Assembly: GCA_933228675.1 (NCBI GenBank)
Contig: OW121742.1
Location: 113,038,739-113,102,738 of the forward strand
DNA from: Stomorhina lunata
Lineage: Eukaryota; Arthropoda; Insecta; Diptera; Rhiniidae
Direction: 5' to 3'
Length of the DNA stretch: 64,000 nt
Shown: positions 12,692-24,165 of the stretch, piece by piece
Position numbering within the stretch: position 1 is the stretch's first letter
Layout of the letters: each line of letters begins with the position of its first letter
Position numbers and translations under genes: made by a program
Notes under the pieces: model-generated
Told to the model about the DNA's origin: nothing
Seen by the model: only the letters and a program-made list of their open reading frames with translations
The model's database searches: none

Positions 12692-12952
12692 ACAACAGCC
12701 TCCCGAACACTCCGCTTTTATTTTATCCGCCATTCTGGTTCTTGTGAAATCCAACCTCAAGCAATTCCAATAGATGATATATCTTGGGTTCATCAATTGC
12801 CGGACTACGTTCAACAAATGCTTCGTCTGCCCATAGAAAATGAAGTTTACTTTTTCCACCCGGTCCACAATTTCAGAATTTTTTTGACTGAGCCGTCATG
12901 CTTGCAATTCTTAATGCAAGAACTGCTGAAGCATTACAGTTTTCCAAAGATG
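12692..12952 (+). pseudogene. Unidentified open frame in element centre
   Basis: A stop-to-stop frame of 87 codons, without an early Met, lies in the only non-repeated part of the long-inverted-repeat element (12423-13009). Its composition is protein-like rather than low-complexity, with segments such as DDISWVHQLPDYVQQMLRL and ENEVYFFHPVHNFRIF, and it ends in TAA at 12953. I recognise no domain. It might be a remnant of a transposase, a captured gene fragment or chance. The opposite strand also carries a 68-codon frame (12662-12868), so the coding strand is not certain. Confidence 0.25.
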
Positions 12953-13009
12953 TAATCGAAATACCAGCTAACATAAGGAAATTACTTTCTTTTGATAGTT
13001 TTATTTACC

Positions 13010-13873
13010 AAACTTAATTATTTTCATAGCTTATCTATGCCTTTGTATGAGTTAAGATATATTGGGTAGGTACTATGTAGAAGAATTTATTAATATCGCA
13101 AAACATTGGCCTTCCTTAGACAAAAACATCGATATATTACACTTTAAGATCCGACAGTAAATGGCGAAGATATAACGAAAAATGTATTTTGGCGATCCCT
13201 ATGTGCGGCAAAATAAGAAATTCCTTGTTTGTAATAGATCGGTTTGAAAAATCGAAAAACTTCCTTAGTAAAAGTTTAACGATTTTTTTAAAGCTTTAAT
13301 TTTCTGATATTAGGGTGGTACATTAGGGTGGTAGGAACAGGGGTCTGATAGATAAAAACTAGAACCGGATACCTGAGAATAATGGCTATTAAAGAAAAAT
13401 GTTGGCCTCCTTGAGACAAAAACATCGATATATCACACTTCTAGATCCGGCTTTAAATGCCGAAGATATAACGAAAAATGTATTTTGGCGACCCCAATGT
13501 GCGACGAAAAAAATTAAAAAAAAAAAATGTTCAAAAGTGCCTCATAGCAATGCTTTATATTCGATGGTGTACGGCGAACTTTATTTTTTCGAGACGCCCA
13601 AATCTGCATATTTTGTATTTTTCATTCAATTTCTATTAAAAATTTATTTGTAAATTCCAGCGAAGGTCAATTTCGTCTATTCTATTGAATATTTTTACTT
13701 AATTTATTATTAATTGAGTAATAGCGAAAAAAAAAATTTATTGAAAAGGAAAACTCCATAAAAAATTTCGCTCATAAAGAATTTATAACTAAAAACTAAC
13801 AGCATACTTTTAGTTGCACAATTGGAATAATATATAAAGTATACTTTTAGGTGTTTGGATAATATTTTATTTT
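13010..13873 (-). repeat. Right arm of long inverted repeat, copy R1
   Basis: Reverse complement of the left arm from AAACTTAATTATTTTC (13010) out to CGAGACGCCC (near 13600), followed by about 250 bp of arm-external sequence ending GTGTTTGGATAATATTTTAT. Repeated in tandem as R2 with a 979-980-bp period. An 84-residue frame here is an arm artefact. Confidence 0.85.
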
Positions 13874-14852
13874 ACATTAATCTGCCTTGACTGTCACTGG
13901 AGAGCAACCCATGGGCCACATTTTTTCAGAACTTGAGAGCCGTCAAAAATACAGCAAACTTAGATCTTTTCAAAACATAATTGATTACAAGATTTAAAAT
14001 TTTTATAATTCTTGTTGTATGTGTTAAAATATCTTGGGTAAGTACTATGTAGAAGAATGTATTTAAGCTCAATGATTAATATCGCAAAACATTGGCCTTC
14101 CAAAAACATCGATATATTACACTTTAAGATCCGACAGTAAATGGCGAAGATATAACGAAAAATGTATTTTGGCGATCCCTATGTGCGGCAAAATAAGAAA
14201 TTCCTTGTTTGTAATAGATCGGTTTGAAAAATCGAAAAACTTCCTTAGTAAAAGTTTAACGATTTTTTTAAAGCTTTAATTTTCTGATATTAGGGTGGTA
14301 CATTAGGGTGGTAGGAACAGGGGTCTGATAGATAAAAACTAGAACCGGATACCTCAGAATAATGACTATTAGAAGAAAAATGTTGGCCTCCTTGAGACAA
14401 AAACATCGATATATCACACTTCTAGATCCGGCTTTAAATGCCGAAGATATAACGAAAAATGTATTTTGGCGACCCCAATGTGCGACGAAAAAAATTAAAA
14501 AAAAAATGTTCGAAAGTGCCTCATAGCAATGCTTTATATTCGATGGTGTACGGCGAACTTTATTTTTTCGAGACGCCCTAATCTACATATTTTGCACTCT
14601 TCATTCAATTTCTATTAAAAATTTATTTGTAAATTCCAGCGAAGGTCAATTTCGTCTATTCTATTGAATATTTTTACTTAATTTATTATTAATTGAGTAA
14701 TAGCGAAAAAAAAATTTATTGAAAAGGAAAACTCCATAAAAAATTTCGCTCATAAAGAATTTATAACTAAAAACTAACAGCATACTTTTAGTTGGACAAT
14801 TGGAATAATATATAAAGTATACTTTTAGGTGTTTGGATAATATTTTATTAAC
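13874..14852 (-). repeat. Tandem duplicate of right arm, copy R2
   Basis: Same sequence as R1 at an offset of 979-980 (for example GGCGATCCCTATGTGCGGC at 13191 and 14171). It carries about 180 bp more of the inner arm than R1. Very few differences separate R1 and R2, so the duplication is recent relative to the divergence from the left arm. Confidence 0.9.
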
Positions 14853-15275
14853 AGAATTTTTTCGCTTTTTGCTTTTTGTTTTGGATATAAAATTTTATGT
14901 TTCCTTCTTTTTTCTGGTTGATATACATCAATCTTTTAATTGATAGTATATTGAAATTTTGTTTTGTTAGTTTTAGAGTTTTTGTCGATAGTTTTTTTTT
15001 GTAGTTCTATTATATTCAGCAGGATATTGCTTTGCTTAATTGGATTGCATGTTAGATTTAATACCCCAGCTTTGAATGTCTAAAAGTAAATGTTTTTTTT
15101 TATTTTTTCAATTTTATGTCTGTATTTAAATCAAAAAAAAAAGTTAAAGTAACAAAACTGATGGTTTAGTTGCGATATATAGATATAGAAAAAAAGATAT
15201 ATTTGTATATACATGGACGTTATATGTCGACGAGTTTTCTTGTTAGTTTTTGAATTCTGCGTTACTTTCTATTTT
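14853..15275. other. T-rich non-genic stretch
   Basis: T-rich sequence with several homopolymer runs. No gene or element ends recognised. Confidence 0.55.
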
Positions 15276-16601
15276 TATACCCACCATCAAAAAGAATGGG
15301 GGGTATATTGAGATTGTCATTCCGTTTGTAATTTCCTTAATATTGGCTCAAAAATCAAAAACGATATATATTCAGAATCCTTATGAAATTCTAAAACGAT
15401 TGAGCGATGTCCGTCTGTCTGTCCGTCTGTCTGTCTGTCTGTCTGTTGAAATCACGATAACGCCTAAACGAAAGGAGCTAGCTCACTGAAACTTAGCAAA
15501 AACATTCTTCATTTATGAAAAAATTTTGGTATTGAAATTGGGCAAAATCGGTTAACATTTGACCATAGCTCCCGTATAACCTCGTCTACGCCAGTCGTTT
15601 ATTTGCTAATAAATGACAAATTATAACAGCTATGATGACAAAATTTGGTATCTAGAAGTTTTACATAAGCACTAGGCAGCATATAAAATTTCATTGAAAT
15701 CGGTTCACATTTAACCATAGCTCACATATAAAAAACATACGGAAACAGCCTAAATTCCACCTGAAATTCACTTAAATGCCAATAAATGCTAAAATGTAAT
15801 AGCTTTGGTCACCAAATTTAGCAGAAATAAGTCTTATGTAAATACCAGCCAGTGTGCAAAATTTTGTCACAATCGGTCACCATTTAACCATAGCTCCCAT
15901 ATAAGAAACTTACGGAAACACAAAAATACAAAAAGAAAAGGGGGTTTATGTCCGTCTGTCCGCTAGATAAAAGCGCGATAGCGCCTTAACTGAAAGGCCT
16001 ACAGCAACAAAATTTTACAAAAGGAAGTCTTATGTGAATGCCAGCCGGTGTGCAAAATTTTGTTACAATCGGTCACCGTTTGACCATAGCTCCCATATAA
16101 AAACACAAAAAAACAAAAAGAAAAGGAGATTTATGTCCGTCTGTCCGTCAGATAAAAGCGCGACAGCTCCTTAACTACAGAAGCTAGAGCGACAAAATTT
16201 TACAAAAGTATTTCTGATATGTAACAAAAGTTGTGTACTGAAAATGGGCGAAATCGGTTCACATTTAGTTAGAGCTCCCATATAACCCCGCCCCGGGAAA
16301 CACATGAATGCTGATAAATTGAATACAATTGTAATAGCTATGACGACTAAATTTAGAATAGAGAACTTTTATACAACTATTGGTCAGTATATCAAATTTT
16401 ATAGGAATCGGTCCATATTTGACTATAGCTTTCATATAAAAAACACTCCCGGAAACCAAAAAATATTTAGCAAGGACCAGTTAAAAGCTATTAAATTAGA
16501 AACTATGACAGCTATTACCACTAAATTTTGCAAAAATAAGCTTTATATAAATACCAACCAGTGTGTAACATTTTGTTACAATCGGTCAACATTTGGCTAT
16601 A

Positions 16602-16631
<30 letters not shown>
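16602..16631. repeat. TA dinucleotide microsatellite
   Basis: About 14 tandem TA units inside the last block of the INE-1-like element. Confidence 0.9.
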
Positions 16632-16632
<1 letters not shown>

Positions 16633-17065
16633 ACACCCCCTTTTTATATCTACAATTAAAAAGATTCGGAGGTACAAGCAGCATATTAAGATTTGTATAT
16701 GGTAGATGCATTAGGACCTCCTTACAAAATATATGGACCAGTCGTATTACTATCAACTACTTTATCCTAACTAAATGTTAAGCTAAAGGAAAAGTATTTA
16801 ACAACTTATTAATGTAAAACCATACCCGGTTGTGATAACGAATTTTTTTCAAAGTAAATAAATACTAGGGAAACCACTTACATACTTTTGAATGTTGAAC
16901 TATAAAGCTACTGCAACCGAAGTTATTCCAAATATTTTACCAACAATAACAACTAGCGTAACAACTTTATTCCAATTTGGTCCACGTTTTGAATTTGCTG
17001 CACCCTCGTAGATATATGAGATATGTTTCTAAATTGAACACAACTTGATGGTGGGTATATAAGAT

Positions 17066-17082
17066 TCGGCACAGCCGAATAT
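17066..17082 (+). other. 3'-terminal hairpin of INE-1-like element
   Basis: Seven-base perfect stem ATTCGGC/GCCGAAT with loop ACA, 18-20 bases before the CTTACTTGTT terminus. A subterminal 3' hairpin is characteristic of Helitron/Helentron-type elements. Confidence 0.85.
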
Positions 17083-17103
17083 AACACTCTTACTTGTTTT
17101 TGT

Positions 17104-17484
17104 TATGTTTTTATCACAGTTTTTTTTTTCTTGTTTTTTTTGTAGTTTTTCCCGTTTGATTTGAATGTCGCCTCTACTGATGATGTTGATGATGAAAAGC
17201 TTATGTTAACAAAAAACTAAAATCAATTGTTTTCGAGTACAAAGTTGATGGCATAACAAAAAAAAGTATTATTTTGTTATATTTTTTAGAGTAATAATAC
17301 AAAGGCTATTGTATGTTATCGGGCTTAACATGGAATTTTTTTTAAGGGATTAGTGAAAAAGCCTATATTGTATTCAAAAAGGTGGGCGGTTTTAAGTTTT
17401 ATTGAAGAGATTTTTTCATTAAGAAATATTGAATATAATTTAATTATAGCAAATTTGTTTTTTTTTGGTGAACACACGTTACTA
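17104..17484. other. Non-genic stretch between two transposons
   Basis: T-rich sequence between the INE-1-like element and the mariner-like element. Nothing recognised. Confidence 0.6.
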
Positions 17485-18397
17485 AAGGGTGGTTAAATTG
17501 TAAGGGCCGATGTTGAATGTGAACCACACCTAAACGCCAAGTTTTTTTCCAAATTTTATTTGACATTTCTCTATTTCAGACTTACTCAATTTGAGCCATG
17601 GAGAGATACACAATCCAACAACGTGTTAAAGTTATCCAGACTTATTATGAAATGGGCGTTCAAATCAAAATGCATATCGTGCACTTCGTGATTTTTTTGG
17701 TCAATTTGATCGTCCAAATGTGCGTACAATCGCAAAAATCGTGGAAAAATTCGAGCAAACTGGGTCTGTAGAAGATGTGAGAACACCAGTGCATGCTCGT
17801 ACAGCTCGTACTGCACAAAATATTGCTGCTGTTCGCGATAGTGTAGCTGAGGCCGATCAGGCAGTTACTGTGAATGGTGTTCGCTATCGTGAGATGATAA
17901 CGAACTTTTTATGGCCCAAATTGGAAGATATGGATGTGGACGATATGTGGTTTCAGCAGGACGGTGCCACTTGCCACACAGCTAACGAAACAATGGCTCT
18001 TTTGCGCAACAAATTCAATGGCCGTGTTATCTCACGTAATGGCGATGTCAATTCGCAGCCAAGATCATGTGATTTGACACCGTTGGACTTTTTTCTTTGC
18101 GGTTATTTGAAAGAAAAGGTGTACGTCAATATTCCAGCAACAATTCAAGAGCTAAAGGATGAGATAATTCATCACATTAACGGCATAGAACCTCCATTAT
18201 GCCTCAGGGTCATCGTAAATTTGGACCATCGGATGGAGGTGTGTTGCTGTGGTCGCGGCGCCCATTTGGCCGATATTTTGATCCATACATAATTGAGTAA
18301 TACCAATACATCATAATAAAATAAAATTACAATAATTTCCTAAATAGTTTGTGTTTTATTCAAAATCAACATCGGCCCTTGAAATTTAACCACCCGA
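17485..18397 (+). mobile_element. Internally deleted mariner-like element
   Basis: Terminal inverted repeats of 28 bp with two mismatches: the left starts GGGTGGTTAAATT at 17487 and ends GGGCCGATGTT; the right is its mirror ending AACCACCC at 18395. TA dinucleotides at 17483-17484 and 18398-18399 fit the TA target duplication of the Tc1/mariner superfamily. The element is about 0.9 kb against about 1.3 kb for full-length relatives, because the middle of the transposase gene is missing. A possible polyadenylation signal (AATAAAATAAAA) lies near 18316. Confidence 0.92.
17598..18292 (+). pseudogene. Mariner-type transposase, frameshifted and deleted
   Basis: The reading starts at ATG 17598 (MERYTIQQRVKVIQTYYEMG), the N-terminal helix-turn-helix typical of insect mariner-like transposases. 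After about 20 codons a one-base frame change moves the homology into the frame that is then open to the TAA at 18290. In that frame come the second DNA-binding part (RTIAKIVEKFEQTGSVEDVR), then AAVRDSVAEA. It then jumps directly to VTVNGVRYREMI, so roughly the first half of the catalytic domain, including the first catalytic Asp, is absent. The rest of the core follows: MWFQQDGATCHT (second Asp) and SCDLTPLDFFLCGYLKEKVY (third acidic residue). This copy cannot encode an active enzyme but could be mobilised in trans if its ends are intact. Confidence 0.92.
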
Positions 18398-19370
18398 TAC
18401 AAATAAATCCGATACGATTGAATGAAAAATTTTCACTTTTCAGATGCATTTTGAATGCACTTTATAAGAGAAACACTTCATCTAACCTCACAACTTCATT
18501 ATTTGTTGTGATTAGTCATTTTGTCATAATGCAGGGCCTTGTTTTTTATGGGACTTATCAAAACGACCAATCGGCAAAATATATAAAATATTCTTGCAGA
18601 ACTCTCCTTGTGATCTTAGATCTTTCTAAGCACATTCATATTATTTTTCTCCGCTTTTTCTTTATCTATTTTGCCTTCTTTGGCGTCACACATCCTAAAA
18701 GTCAGACACCCTCAAAAATGTGTCAATCATTCGTATTTCCGGTTTACTGACCATTAATAATTAATTCTAGTACCCTTTAATTATTTTTCACAACTTCCAT
18801 AAACTATTGACGAAAAAGAAAAAAACCACACCCTAATATCATTTAACTCAAATCTAAATATTTCCAAAATCATTCATTGTAAATCATTCGACATTCTTTG
18901 GTAATTTTTGACCATGACAGACGCTAACATATAACATGTTACTTTGTTATTATTTGCTTTTAATGTCTGGACTTTTTCACACACCTCAGACTGCGATAGT
19001 AGCAGGAAAAAATCACAAGCTAACAAAAAGTTTTAGTGAAAAAATATACTAAAGTAAAGCTTGTTCATCTAAAAAACCATACAAATCAATTGTATTTCCT
19101 TTTTTGTGAAAATCCTTTTTATAACCTAAAACACAGTGAAAATCGTTAAGAAAAATGAACACCAAAAACATCAGCGTCATCATCCGTAGCCCCATCATCA
19201 ACATTACGATATTGTTAGTCATCAAATTCTAAAGCTACACGTACTTTTTAATGTTTTTATAGTTTGTTATTTTAGGGTTCCAAAATCATACTCAAAAATT
19301 TGAAAAGGGGGAAATTTGATACTAGTTTGACGGATAATATAGATGATTTGTACCTACATACTCCAGATCA
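18398..19370. other. AT-rich non-genic stretch
   Basis: A 133-residue frame (18349-18750) begins inside the mariner end and shows no domain or protein-like pattern. No gene recognised. Confidence 0.5.
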
Positions 19371-19376
19371 ATGATA

Positions 19377-19405
19377 GGCAGCCTATGCTGCCAGGAGCCG
19401 AAGAC
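19377..19405 (+). other. Hairpin flank of satellite C, left copy
   Basis: Stem GGCAGC (19377-19382), loop CTAT, stem GCTGCC (19387-19392), followed by AGGAGCCGAAGAC. The same unit occurs in inverted orientation at 62829-62857 beside the other C array, with paired base changes that keep the stem. It is probably an element terminus. Confidence 0.8.
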
Positions 19406-19444
19406 TTTTTGAAATTTTCGTTTATATCACGACCAGATATTAAT

Positions 19445-21232
19445 TTATAGAAAAATTTTCCAAAGAAATATTTTTCTATAAAAAAAAAATTTTCAAAGAA
19501 ATATTTTTCTACAAAAAAATTTTACAAAGAAATATTTTTCTATAGAAAAATTCGCCAAAAAAATATTTTTTTTAAAGAAAAATTTTCCAAAGAAATATTT
19601 TTCTATAGAAAAAATTTCCCAAGAAATATTTTTCTGTAAAAAAGTTTTCCAGAGAAATATTTTTCTACAGAAAAATTTTCCAAAGAAATTGTTTCTATAG
19701 AAATATTTTTCTAAAGAAAAATTTTCCAAAGAAATATTTTTTCTATAGAAAAATTTTCGTTAGAAATATTTTCGTTAGAAATATTTTTCTATAGAAAAAT
19801 TTTCGTTAGAAATATTTTTCTATAGAAAAATTTTCGTTAGAAATATTTTTCTATAGAAAAATTTTCGTTAGAAATATTTTTCTATAGAAAAATTTTCGTT
19901 AGAAATATTTTTCTATAGAAAAATTTTCGTTAGAAATATTTTTCTATAGAAAAATTTTCGTTAGAAATATTTTTCTATAGAAAAATTTTCGTTAGAAATA
20001 TTTTTCTATAGAAAAATTTTCGTTAGAAATATTTTTCTATAGAAAAATTTTCGTTAGAAATATTTTTCTATAGAAAAATTTTCGTTAGAAATATTTTTCT
20101 ATAGAAAAATTTTCGTTAGAAATATTTTTCTATAGAAAAATTTTCGTTAGAAATATTTTTCTATAGAAAAATTTTCGTTAGAAATATTTTTCTATAGAAA
20201 AATTTTCGTTAGAAATATTTTTCTATAGAAAAATTTTCGTTAGAAATATTTTTCTATAGAAAAATTTTCGTTAGAAATATTTTTCTATAGAAAAATTTTC
20301 GTTAGAAATATTTTTCTATAGAAAAATTTTCGTTAGAAATATTTTTCTATAGAAAAATTTTCGTTAGAAATATTTTTCTATAGAAAAATTTTCGTTAGAA
20401 ATATTTTTCTATAGAAAAATTTTCGTTAGAAATATTTTTCTATAGAAAAATTTTCGTTAGAAATATTTTTCTATAGAAAAATTTTCGTTAGAAATATTTT
20501 TCTATAGAAAAATTTTCGTTAGAAATATTTTTCTATAGAAAAATTTTCGTTAGAAATATTTTTCTATAGAAAAATTTTCGTTAGAAATATTTTTCTATAG
20601 AAAAATTTTCGTTAGAAATATTTTTCTATAGAAAAATTTTCGTTAGAAATATTTTTCTATAGAAAAATTTTCGTTAGAAATATTTTTCTATAGAAAAATT
20701 TTCGTTAGAAATATTTTTCTATAGAAAAATTTTCGTTAGAAATATTTTTCTATAGAAAAATTTTCGTTAGAAATATTTTTCTATAGAAAAATTTTCGTTA
20801 GAAATGTTTTTCTATAGAAAAATTTTCGTTAGAAATATTTTTCTATAGAAAAATTTTCGTTAGAAATATTTTTCTATAGAAAAATTTTCGTTAGAAATAT
20901 TTTTCTATAGAAAAATTTTCGTTAGAAATATTTTTCTATAGAAAAATTTTCGTTAGAAATATTTTTCTATAGAAAAATTTTCGTTAGAAATATTTTTCTA
21001 TAGAAAAATTTTCGTTAGAAATATTTTTCTATAGAAAAATTTTCGTTAGAAATATTTTTCTATAGAAAAATTTTCGTTAGAAATATTTTTCTATAGAAAA
21101 ATTTTCGTTAGAAATATTTTTCTATAGAAAAATTTTCGTTAGAAATATTTTTCTATAGAAAAATTTTCGTTAGAAATATTTTTCTATAGAAAAATTTTCG
21201 TTGGAAATATTTTTCTACAGAAAAATTTTCGA
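19445..21232 (+). repeat. Satellite family C, main array (31-bp unit)
   Basis: The left 300 bp (19445-19745) is degenerate, with units joined by TTTTCCAAAGAAAT. From 19746 to about 21200 about 47 units are nearly identical, with the joint TTTTCGTTAGAAAT and the core ATTTTTCTATAGAAAAAT. I see only isolated changes (for example AATGTTTTT near 20806). The sharp switch from degenerate to uniform copies indicates recent amplification of a single variant. The 78-residue frame on the minus strand is an artefact. Confidence 0.97.
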
Positions 21233-22051
21233 TAGACAGATCAGAAGAATATTTTTTGAATGGTTATAAGCCGGGACAACCGAGGGATTGGTGTACTAAT
21301 CAAAAACACTTATTTATTGATTGCCCTTTGTTTTTTACAAAGACTCATCTTTTCATATCTGGCCATACAGTTTTAAAGCTTTCAAACGTTTTTTTTTTTG
21401 GTGTGAAAGAAGAAGGGCTTTTGAAGAGGTAATTCCGCCGGAGCAACTTTGACGTTTGTACAATGTAAACGTTCAAAATATGATGACCATATACTTTTAA
21501 CTCTTATACTTTGTTAAAGTTTTTTTTACAGAATCATTCTAAACTAGAGAATAAAGCAAAAAATAAAGTGTAGCTGTTAAAAAATATCTAAAACTCTTTT
21601 GTTTGGCAATGAATTTAATTGATGTTGGCATATGGTCTTGTACTCGTTGTACTATCCCTTTGCACATTAAATGTACCTTCATTTCAATTTTCGGTGAAAA
21701 AAAGGGCAAAAATAAAAATGTATTGGCAAAGGGTTACAAGCAACTAAAGGCTAAAGTGACGATGATGACTCTTTACTGATTTTGGATTAAAATGTTTATT
21801 TTGGGAGATAGGGAAGAGGGAACTTGAGCAATAGAACTCACATAGACAGAAGGCAATTCAATTTGTTAGGAATAGCCCACGAAACAGGAGGAGAAGGAGA
21901 AATCATAACAATTGTGGAATGTTTTTGAAGTTATTTCAAGTTGGAAAGGTACCAATAGGAAAGTACTTAGGTAAAAGACAATAGACAAAGGAGAAAGATT
22001 TAGCTTTTTCACAAACGAAGCATATAACCTGATTTGCGGGATAAGTAATTT
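21233..22051. other. Non-genic stretch
   Basis: Moderately AT-rich and more complex than its surroundings. No gene, RNA or element ends recognised. Confidence 0.55.
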
Positions 22052-22910
22052 TGTGAAAAAAATCCTATAAAAATAAGAAAATTTTTAAAAATTTCCTACA
22101 AAAATAAGAAATTTAAGAAAAATTTCCTATATAAGTAAGAACTTTTTAAAAAATTTCCATAAAAAGAAGAAATTTTTGAAAAATTTCCTATAACAATAAG
22201 AAATTTTTGAAAACTTTCCTATAAAAATAAGAAATTTTTGAAAAATTTTCTATAAAAATCAGAAATTTTTGAAAATTTTCCTATAAAAATAAAAAAATTT
22301 TGAAAATTTTCCTACAAAAATAAGAAATTTTTAAAGTTCATATAAAATTAAGAAATGTTTGAAAAAATTTCCTATAAAAATAAGAAATTTTTTAAAGTTT
22401 TCCTATCAAAATAAGAAATTCATGAAAATTTTTTATAAAAATAAGAAATTTATGAAAAATTTCCTATAAAAATAAGAAAGTTTTGAAAATTTTCCCATAA
22501 AAATAGGAAACTATTAAACAATTTCCTATAAAAATAGAAAATTTTAAATTTTTTTTTTATAAAATTTGCTATAAAAATAGGAAATTTTTGAAAATATTCC
22601 TATCAAAAGAAGAAATTTTTGAAAATTTTCCTATTAAAATAAGAATTTTTTGAAAATTTTAATATAAAAATAAGAAATTTTTGAAAATTTTCCTATAAAA
22701 ATAAGAAATTCTTGAAAAATTTCCTATAAAAATAAGAAATTTTTGAAAAATATCCTGTAAAAATGAGCAATTTTTGAAAAATATCCTATAAAAATGAGAA
22801 ATTTTTGAAAAATTTAATATAAAAATAAGAAATTTTTGAAAAATTTCCTATAAAACTAAGAAATTTTTGAAAAATTTCCCTTAAGAATAAAAAAATTTTG
22901 AAAAACTTCC
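22052..22910 (+). repeat. Satellite family F, degenerate forward array
   Basis: About 28 poorly conserved 31-bp units of the form AAGAAATTTTTGAAAATTTTCC plus TATAAAAATAAG, written here in two parts. AAGAAA replaces the AGGAAA of array 1. Strong divergence between neighbours suggests an old array. Confidence 0.93.
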
Positions 22911-24165
22911 TAAAAAGTTTCTTATATTTTTAAGACATTTTTTTCAAAAATTTCGTATTTTATAGGAAGTGCTTCAAAAATTTTGTATTTTTATAGGAAA
23001 TTTTTCCAAAATTTCTTATTTTTATAGGAAATTTTTCCAAAGTTTCTTATTTTTATAGGAATTTTTTCAAAATTTCGTATTTTTATTGGAACTTTTTCAA
23101 AAATTTCTTATTTTTATAGGAAATTTTTTAAAAATTTCTTATTTTTATGGGAAATTTTTTAAAAATTTCGTATTTTTATAGGAAATTTTTTAAAAATTTC
23201 TTATTTTAATAAGATATTTTTCAAAAATTTCTCATTTCTATAGAAAATTTTTTAAAAATTTCTCATTTTTATAGGAAAATTTTCAAAAGTTTCTTATTTT
23301 TTAGGAAAGTTTTAAAAAATATCTTATTTTTTAGGAAATTTTTCAAAAATTTTTTATTTTTATATGAAATTTTTCAAAAATTTCCTATTTTTTCAAAAAT
23401 TTCTTATTTTTTAAGAAATTTTTCAAAAATTTCTTATTTTTTATAGAAAATTTTTCAAAAATTTCTTCTTTTTTAGGAAATTTTTCAAAAATTTCTTATT
23501 TTTTTAGGAAATTTTTCAAAAATTTCTTATTTTTATAAGAAATTTTTCAAAAATTTTCTATCGTTATAGGAAATTTTTCAAAAATTTCTTATCTTTATAG
23601 GAAATTTTTCAAAAATTTATTATTTTTACAGCAACTTTTTCAAAAATTTTTTCAAAAATTTCTTATCTTTATAGGAAATTTTTCAAAAATTTATTTTTTT
23701 TATAGGAAATTTTTCAAAAATGTATTATTTTTATAGGCAATTTTTCAAACAGTTCTTATTTTTATAGGAAATTTTTTAAAAATTTTCTATTGTTATAGAA
23801 ATTTTTCAAAAATTTTCTAATTTTATATTAATTTTTTTTAAATTCAAAATTTCGTATTTTTATAGGAAAATTTTCAAAAATTTCTTATTTTTAATGGAAA
23901 TTTATCAAAAATTTATTTTTTTTATAGGAAAATTTTCTAAATTTTTTTTTCTAAATTTTCTATTTTTTTATGAAATTTTTCAAACGTTTTCTATTTTATA
24001 GGATTTTTTGTTTTTATAGGAAATTTTTCAAAAATTTCTTATTTTTATTTGAAAATTTTCAAAATTTTTTTATTCTTATACAAAATTTTTTAAAAAAGTC
24101 TTCTTTTTCTAGGAAATTTTTCAAAAAGTTCATATTTTTATGGGAAATTTTTCTAAAATTACAAT
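22911..24165 (-). repeat. Satellite family F, degenerate reversed array
   Basis: Directly abuts the previous array but with the centre base C and the linker TATTTTTATAGG, so orientation flips at about 22905-22925. Roughly 40 diverged units, many with TTTCTTATTTTTATAGG. A 77-residue frame (23970-24203) is an artefact. Confidence 0.93.

Larger units (their letters stand above)
11625..14852. mobile_element. Long-inverted-repeat (fold-back-type) element
   Basis: The left arm (11625-12422) is repeated in reverse complement on the right (13010-13625). Both arms end internally in the same block: AAAGGCATAGATAAGC at 12388 mirrors GCTTATCTATGCCTTT near 13030. The outer ends match through CGTCTCG and AAAGTTCGCCGTACACC. 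The left arm contains two copies of a sub-repeat (near 11750-11880 and 12050-12170) with ACATTTTTCGTTATATCTTC and ATATATCGATGTTTTTGTC. Right of 13873 a further copy follows in the right-arm orientation. Long arms with internal sub-repeats around a short centre are typical of fold-back and Galileo-like DNA transposons. The family assignment is inference. Confidence 0.75.
15276..17103 (+). mobile_element. INE-1/DINE-1-like (Helentron-associated) element
   Basis: The 5' end is TATACCCACCATC...GGGGGGTATATTGAG, a short terminal stem, followed by GTCATTCCGTTTGTAA and a GTCCGTCTGTCTGTC microsatellite (15408-15446). The body is about seven degenerate blocks of 150-195 bp, each ending near CCATAGCTCCCATATAA (15564, 15714, 15887, 16082, 16268, 16421, 16592). 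The 3' end is GATGGTGGGTATATAAG, a perfect hairpin ATTCGGC-ACA-GCCGAAT (17066-17082), then CACTCTTACTTGTTTTT. This order of parts (TATACCC end, GTCTGTC microsatellite, 3' hairpin, CTTGTTTT tail) is known for INE-1/DINE-1 and related Helentron-associated elements. Non-autonomous: the frames inside are artefacts. Confidence 0.85.

Noticed and set aside
16304..16705. 133-codon plus-strand frame
   Set aside because: Lies inside the INE-1-like element and runs through its TA microsatellite; such elements are non-coding.
18349..18750. 133-codon plus-strand frame
   Set aside because: Starts in the mariner terminal repeat, has no recognisable motif and no supporting context.
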